A stretch of DNA of 64,000 nt from Cladorhizidae sp. MBARI D1340-BT2 (taxonomy: Eukaryota; Porifera; Demospongiae; Poecilosclerida; Cladorhizidae). Positions 59,071-64,000 of the stretch are shown piece after piece. A program made the translations under genes and the position numbers. Position 1 is the first letter of the stretch. Every line of letters starts with the position of its first letter. The DNA lies in assembly GCA_028752905.1 (NCBI GenBank), contig JAQNBH010000014.1, positions 33,508,640-33,572,639 of the forward strand, read 5' to 3'. Below the pieces are notes generated by a model. That model had not been told where the DNA came from. It searched no databases and was given only the letters and a program-made list of their open reading frames with translations.

Positions 59071-59652
59071 TCACTGGCTAGGGCACTCATTTTGCACGAT
59101 CTCCACGAAGCCATCGGCATCATGAGGGTCAAGGGCATGATACCCTATAGCCACTGGTTCCAAGTCAAACTTAGCACAAATCTCAAACTTGACATATTTA
59201 CAAGTGGCATCAAACAGGGTGGTCTGGAGCACAGTCCGAATGTGTGCCTGTTCCAGCTCAGACTTTCCTTCAGACACTGGGAAACTGAATTTCAGAGGGC
59301 AGCGCTCATCCAGAAGGTCGTTCCTCTCCCCCAGTAGGGTGCTTGAGCTGACATGCACAGCGAGAGCAAGCAAGCAAGTGTGGTTGACGGTCAAAGGATT
59401 GACGTAGCGACGAGGGATCTTAAGGTGGAGAGAAAGGCGACAGAACCTCATCGGCCATTTCGTCAGTTCCGCCACATAAGGAGTGAAGTGGAGCGTGAGA
59501 CGAGCATAGGAGGGGTATCGAGGAGAGAAGGTGGTTGGGATGGTTACTCTCATGTGTTGAGTGCTGAGTGACCTGGAGCTCTTGTCCACCACTGATTTCA
59601 AGATCTTCTTTCTACAACACCAAAACTGCAGGGTATCAGCATGTTCACCAGT
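59071..59652 (-). CDS. Terminal exon of an unrecognised protein
   Basis: Open from a good acceptor (TTTGTGTCTGTAGAG) to TGA, 193 codons. Protein-like, balanced composition: TGEHADTLQFWCCRKKILKS, MRVTIPTTFSPRYPSYARLT, LHFTPYVAELTKWPMRF, RCPLKFSFPVSEGKSELEQ, LQTTLFDATCKYVKFEI and the end GYHALDPHDADGFVEIVQNE. Beta-rich look, no membrane segment. I do not recognise the family. The gene would lie upstream of AP4M1 on the same strand, with earlier exons beyond the 30-bp array. The plus-strand frames over it are shadows. The stretch 58851-59070 shows no feature beyond the micro-exon-like segment at 58928. Confidence 0.65.
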   Translation of the reverse strand, partial: TGEHADTLQFWCCRKKILKSVVDKSSRSLSTQHMRVTIPTTFSPRYPSYARLTLHFTPYVAELTKWPMRFCRLSLHLKIPRRYVNPLTVNHTCLLALAVHVSSSTLLGERNDLLDERCPLKFSFPVSEGKSELEQAHIRTVLQTTLFDATCKYVKFEICAKFDLEPVAIGYHALDPHDADGFVEIVQNECPSQ

Positions 59653-59657
59653 CTCTA

Positions 59658-60205
59658 CAGACACAAAGATAGACAGAAAGACAGACACACATGCAGACAG
59701 ACACAGAGAGAGAGATAGACACACTAAACATTTGGATAAAAGTTACTGGAAGTAGCAGTAGTAATATAATATATAAAGTCAAGTCACTGAAGTGGGTGTG
59801 GTATGCCTCAACACAAGGAAGCTGACGTTTACTGCAAATAGTGCCCACTAAATATTAATGCAATACAACACATGCCAGACCAGAAATACTTTGCATGATT
59901 TCTTTAGACAGGACTGACAAAGAACAGAGGAGCTCGCCTTGTAAGCCAGTCAAAGATGTCAAAGAGGAGCCAAACTATACACCCAGATCAAGAAAGACCT
60001 TCTAAAGCGGGATCATGAAAGAGCTGGTCTCTCAAGTTAGATCATGAAGGAGTTAGTCTCTCAAGCAAGATCATGAAGGAGCTGGTCACTTAAACATAAG
60101 CTGGGATTAAGGCCTTTCAACACTGGGAGTGACTTTACTCCTTGTTGATGTTTGTCTATGGTTATTTGGTCATTCTTCATGGCCAACACTTGATACCTCA
60201 CACAC
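59658..60205. other. Spacer between unrecognised exon and 30-bp array
   Basis: No gene seen. Contains ACAGACACA repeats at 59655-59710 and three loose copies of GATCATGAA(A/G)GAG at 60010-60080. Confidence 0.45.
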
Positions 60206-60209
60206 AGCC

Positions 60210-61655
60210 AATGTAGAGAGTCACTCCCAGCCAATGTAGAGAGTGCTGCCTCACTCCCAGCCAATGTAGAGAGTGCTGCCTCACTCCCAGCCAATGTAGA
60301 GAGTACTGCCTCACTCCCAGCCAATGTAGAGAGAGCTGCCTCACTCCCAGCCAATGTAGAGAGAGCTGCCTCACTCCCAGCCAATGTAGAGAGTGCTGCC
60401 ACACTCCCAGCCAATGTAGAGAGAGCTGCCTCACTCCCAGCCAATGTAGAGAGAGCTGCCTCACTCCCAGCCAATGTAGAGAGTGCTGCCTCACTCCCAG
60501 CCAATGTAGAGAGAGCTGCCTCACTCCCAGCCAATGTAGAGAGAGCTGCCTCACTCCCAGCCAATGTAGAGAGAGCTGCCTCACTCCCAGCCAATGTAGA
60601 GAGAGCTGCCTCACTCCAAGCCAATGGAGAGAGTACTGCCTCACTCCCAGCCAATGTAGAGAGAGCTGCCACACTCCCAGCCAATGTAGAGAGTACTGCC
60701 TCACTCCCAGCCAATGTAGAGAGTACTGCCTCACTCCCAGCCAATGTAGAGAGTACTGCCTCACTCCCAGCCAATGTAGAGAGAGCTGCCTCACTCCCAG
60801 CCAATGGAGAGAGGTGCTGCCTCACTCCCAGCCAATGTAGAGAGTGCTGCCTCACTCCCAGCCAATGTAGAGAGAGCTGCCACACTCCCAGCCAATGTAG
60901 AGAGTGCTGCCTCACTCCCAGCCAATGTAGAGAGAGCTGCCACACTCCCAGCCAATGTAGAGAGTGCTGCCTCACTCCCAGCCAATGTAGAGAGAGCTGC
61001 CTCACTCCCAGCCAATGTAGAGAGAGCTGCCACACTCCCAGCCAATGTAGAGAGTACTGCCTCACTCCCAGCCAATGTAGAGAGTGCTGCCTCACTCCCA
61101 GCCAATGTAGAGAGAGCTGCCACACTCCCAGCCAATGTAGAGAGTACTGCCACACTCCCAGCCAATGTAGAGAGTACTAGCACACTCCCAGCCAATGTAG
61201 AGAGTACTGCCTCACTCCCAGCCAATGTAGAGAGTGCTGCCTCACTCCCAGCCAATGTAGAGAGAGCTGCCACACTCCCAGCCAATGTAGAGAGTACTGC
61301 CACACTCCCAGCCAATGTAGAGAGTGCTGCCTCACTCCCAGCCAATGTAGAGAGAGCTGCCTCACTCCCAGCCAATGTAGAGAGTGCTGCCTCACTCCCA
61401 GCCAATGTAGAGAGTACTAGCATACTCCCAGCCAATGTAGAGAGAGCTGCCTCACTCCCAGCCAATGTAGAGAGAGCTGCCTCACTCCCAGCCAATGTAG
61501 AGAGTGCTGCCTCACTCCCAGCCAATGTAGAGAGTGCTGCCTCACTCCCAGCCAATGTAGAGAGAGCTGCCTCACTCCCAGCCAATGTAGAGAGTGCTGG
61601 CACACTCCCAGCCAATGTAGAGAGTGCTGCCTCACTCCCAGCCAATGTAGTGCTA
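60210..61655. repeat. 30-bp minisatellite array (about 48 copies)
   Basis: The unit is GAGAGCTGCCTCACTCCCAG then CCAATGTAGA; variable at AGC/TGC/TAC and TCA/ACA. The ten-codon period makes long open frames on both strands. Confidence 0.97.
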
Positions 61656-62284
61656 GCACACTCCCAGATAAGACCACACCCACATGGGAGAGGCTAATAG
61701 ACATGTAGATATGCACACCTGTGAGAGCAGGTTTTCTCTCTCGTTGTAGCAAGATAGAGAACCACACTCACTTCCACTATTGACTGTGACTTATTCTTTG
61801 TAAAGTACACCACTATGACAATGATAAATTGAGAGGAAACTGCATTAGTACTGGACACTCTGGGAAACCATGGTGATGGCATTGTTGTTGGTGTTTGTTA
61901 TGCTTTATCAAAACGAGTGTGTGTCGACATGCACTATTGACGTTTGGAGATTTTTTTTTAAAGATCCAAAAGGTCAAATCCCCCGAACACTTACTTCATC
62001 TCAAGGGGAGACTATTCCACACCTTAACAAAATCTGGTGGTTACGATTGAACTATGGACTATAGCTCAAAAGACAGATCAGATCTTACATTAAAAATGCT
62101 TCATACATGTAGGTTTAACTATTTCAAAGTTATCTGCAGCTTCTGCAGCTCAAGGGGGTGCCTCAAAATCTTGAAGACGTGAGTGTGCTGCTTGTGTGGC
62201 TGCTGACAGCAAAGTGCTGGACAATTAGAAATTGTATCTGTGGCTAGAGCAAGTTCTACTCTAGGGGTGAGTGGTTTCATTGGG
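61656..62284. other. Unique stretch with an R1 repeat copy
   Basis: About 62030-62110 resembles dispersed repeat R1 (GGTGGTTACGATTGAACTAT, TATAGCTCAAAAGACAGATC). Apart from the possible exon at 61772-61812 no gene is recognised. Confidence 0.5.
61772..61812 (-). CDS. Possible upstream exon of the 59071-59652 gene
   Basis: Acceptor ATCATTGTCATAG, donor GTGAGTG, 41 nt encoding VVYFTKNKSQSIVE. Its only open frame ends in phase 0, which fits the 59652 start of the next exon. If true, the 30-bp array would be an intron of this gene too. Short and unsupported by homology, so tentative. Confidence 0.3.
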
Positions 62285-64000
62285 TGCTAGAGGATGAGTG
62301 GTTGCCAGAGGATGAGTGGGTGCCAGAGGATGAGTGGGTGCCAGAGGATGAGTGGTTGCTAGAGGATGAGTGGTTGCTAGAGGATGAGTGGTTGCTAGAG
62401 GATGAGTGGTTGCTAGAGGATGAGTGGGTGCTAGAGGATGAGTGGGTGCTAGAGGATGAGTGGTTGCTAGAGGATGAGTGGTTGCTAGAGGATGAGTGGT
62501 TGCTAGAGGATGAGTGGTTGCTAGAGGATGAGTGGTTGCTAGAGGATGAGTGGGTGCTAGAGGATGAGTGGTTGCTAGAGGATGAGTGGTTGCTAGAGGA
62601 TGAGTGGTTGCTAGAGGATGAGTGAGTGGCTAGATGATGAGTGGTTGCTAGAGGATGAGTGGGTGCTAGAGGATGAGTGGTTGCTAGAGGATGAGTGGTT
62701 GCTAGAGGATGAGTGGGTGCTAGAGGATGAGTGGTTGCTAGAGGATGAGTGGGAGCTAGAGGATGAGTGGGTGCTAGAGGATGAGTGGTTGCTAGAGGAT
62801 GAGTGGTTGCTAGAGGATGAGTGGTTGCTAGAGGATGAGTGGTTGCTAGAGGATGAGTGGGTGCTAGAGGATGAGTGGTTGCTAGAGGATGAGTGGTTGC
62901 TAGAGGATGAGTGGTTGCTAGAGGATGAGTGGGTGCTAGAGGATGAGTGGTTGCTAGAGGATGAGTGGGTGCTAGAGGATGAGTGGGTGCTAGAGGATGA
63001 GTGGTTGCTAGAGGATGAGTGGGTGCTAGAGGATGAGTGGTTGCTAGAGGATGAGTGGGTGCTAGAGGATGAGTGGTTGCTAGAGGATGAGTGGTTGCTA
63101 GAGGATGAGTGGGTGCTAGAGGATGAGTGGTTGCTAGAGGATGAGTGGTTGCTAGATGATGAGTGGGTGCTAGAGGATGAGTGGTTGCTAGAGGATGAGT
63201 GGTTGCTAGAGGATGAGTGGTTGCCAGAGGATGAGTGGTTGCTAGAGGATGAGTGGGTGCTAGAGGATGAGTGGGTGCTAGAGGATGAGTGGTTGCTAGA
63301 GGATGAGTGGTTGCTAGAGGATGAGTGGTTGCTAGAGGATGAGTGGTTGCTAGAGGATGAGTGGTTGCCAGAGGATGAGTGGTTGCTAGAGGATGAGTGG
63401 GTGCTAGAGGATGAGTGGTTGCCAGAGGATGAGTGGGTGCTAGAGGATGAGTGGTTGCTAGAGGATGAGTGGTTGCTAGAGGATGAGTGGTTGCTAGAGG
63501 ATGAGTGGTTGCTAGAGGATGAGTGGTTGCTATAGAGGATGAGTGGGTGCTAGGGGATGAGTGGTTGCTAGAGGATGAGTGGGTGCTAGAGGATGAGTGG
63601 TTGCTAGAGGATGAGTGGTTGCCAGAGGATGAGTGGTTGCTATAGAGGATGAGTGGGTGCTAGAGGATGAGTGGTTGCTAGAGGATGAGTGGTTGCTAGA
63701 GGATGAGTGGTTGCTAGAGGATGAGTGGTTGCTAGAGGATGAGTGGTTGCTAGAGGATGAGTGGTTGCCAGAGTGGTTGCTAGAGGATGAGTGGTTGCTA
63801 GAGGATGAGTGGTTGCTAGAGGATGAGTGGTTGCTAGAGGACGAGTGGTTGCTAGAGGATGAGTGGTTGCTAGAGGATGAGTGGTTGCTAGAGGATGAGT
63901 GGTTGCTAGAGGATGAGTGGTTGCTAGAGGATGAGTGGTTGCTAGAGGATGAGTGGTTGCTAGAGGATGAGTGGGTGCTAGAGGGAGTGGTTTCATTGGG
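62285..64000. repeat. 18-bp minisatellite array running off the right edge (about 95 copies)
   Basis: The unit is GAGGATGAGTGGTTGCTA, with GGG/GTT and CTA/CCA variants. Two copies of a variant TTGCTATAGAGGATGAGTGG (about 63526 and 63646) lie 120 bp apart, a sign of block duplication. Open frames reading repeated LLEDEW or similar follow from the 6-codon unit. The last bases repeat the phrase GTGGTTTCATTGGG found at 62271-62284 just before the array, so the window may end at the array's far border. Confidence 0.96.

Noticed and set aside
58924..59407. Plus-strand coding region opposite the unrecognised exon
   Set aside because: The minus-strand frame is longer, has a good acceptor and stop and better composition. 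The plus frames look like shadows.
60061..61767. Ser/Ala/Leu- and Trp-repeat frames over the 30-bp array
   Set aside because: By-product of a ten-codon unit; open on both strands.
62284..63535. Acidic repeat protein (LLEDEW repeats)
   Set aside because: An 18-bp tandem repeat gives this pattern. There is no start context, domain or splice support, and it breaks when one unit is shortened near 62625.

Overview
This is animal nuclear DNA. The main evidence is a spliced gene for the AP-4 adaptor subunit mu-4 (AP4M1-like), a five-finger GLI/GLIS/ZIC-type transcription factor, a dead GRB2 retrocopy, and eukaryotic transposons (LINE, Ty3/gypsy, Merlin, two hAT-type). The short baseline introns (85 and 92 bp), the AP-4 gene and the load of minisatellites would fit an early-branching animal such as a demosponge. 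That taxon is a guess; the sequence proves only a metazoan or a close relative.

Layout. 1-946: degraded LINE on the minus strand, running off the left edge. 1.5-5.7 kb: microsatellites, then a 31-bp and a ~65-bp tandem array. 5.8-7.3 kb: two foldback hairpins and a broken hAT-like (DUF4371) transposase. 7.4-8.15 kb: GRB2 processed pseudogene. 8.24-17.1 kb: a nested transposon stack, namely a Ty3/gypsy element with a Merlin element in its 5' LTR and a hAT element (14433-17083, with TSD) in its 3' LTR. 17.3-18.1 kb: 42-bp array. 19.39-21.13 kb: GLI/GLIS-like gene. 21.1-26.4 kb: low gene content, with foldback repeat families, a protein-kinase fragment and a ~160-bp inverted repeat pair.

26.96-58.36 kb (minus strand): a complete AP4M1-like gene. 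I assembled it by eye as 11 coding exons whose splice phases all agree, totalling 1,329 nt including the stop (442 aa; human AP4M1 is about 453 aa). Most of the 31-kb locus, roughly 24-25 kb by adding array lengths, is minisatellite inside introns. Each large intron carries its own unrelated repeat families (units 16-54 bp). Introns 7 and 9 stayed at 92 and 85 bp. The very long open frames over the arrays are artefacts of unit lengths divisible by three.

58.4-64 kb: a short divergent plus-strand open frame starts 45 bp from the AP4M1 start codon. A minus-strand terminal exon of an unrecognised protein follows (59071-59652), then a 30-bp array and an 18-bp array that runs off the right edge. 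No rRNA, tRNA, CRISPR array or bacterial-type operon was seen.
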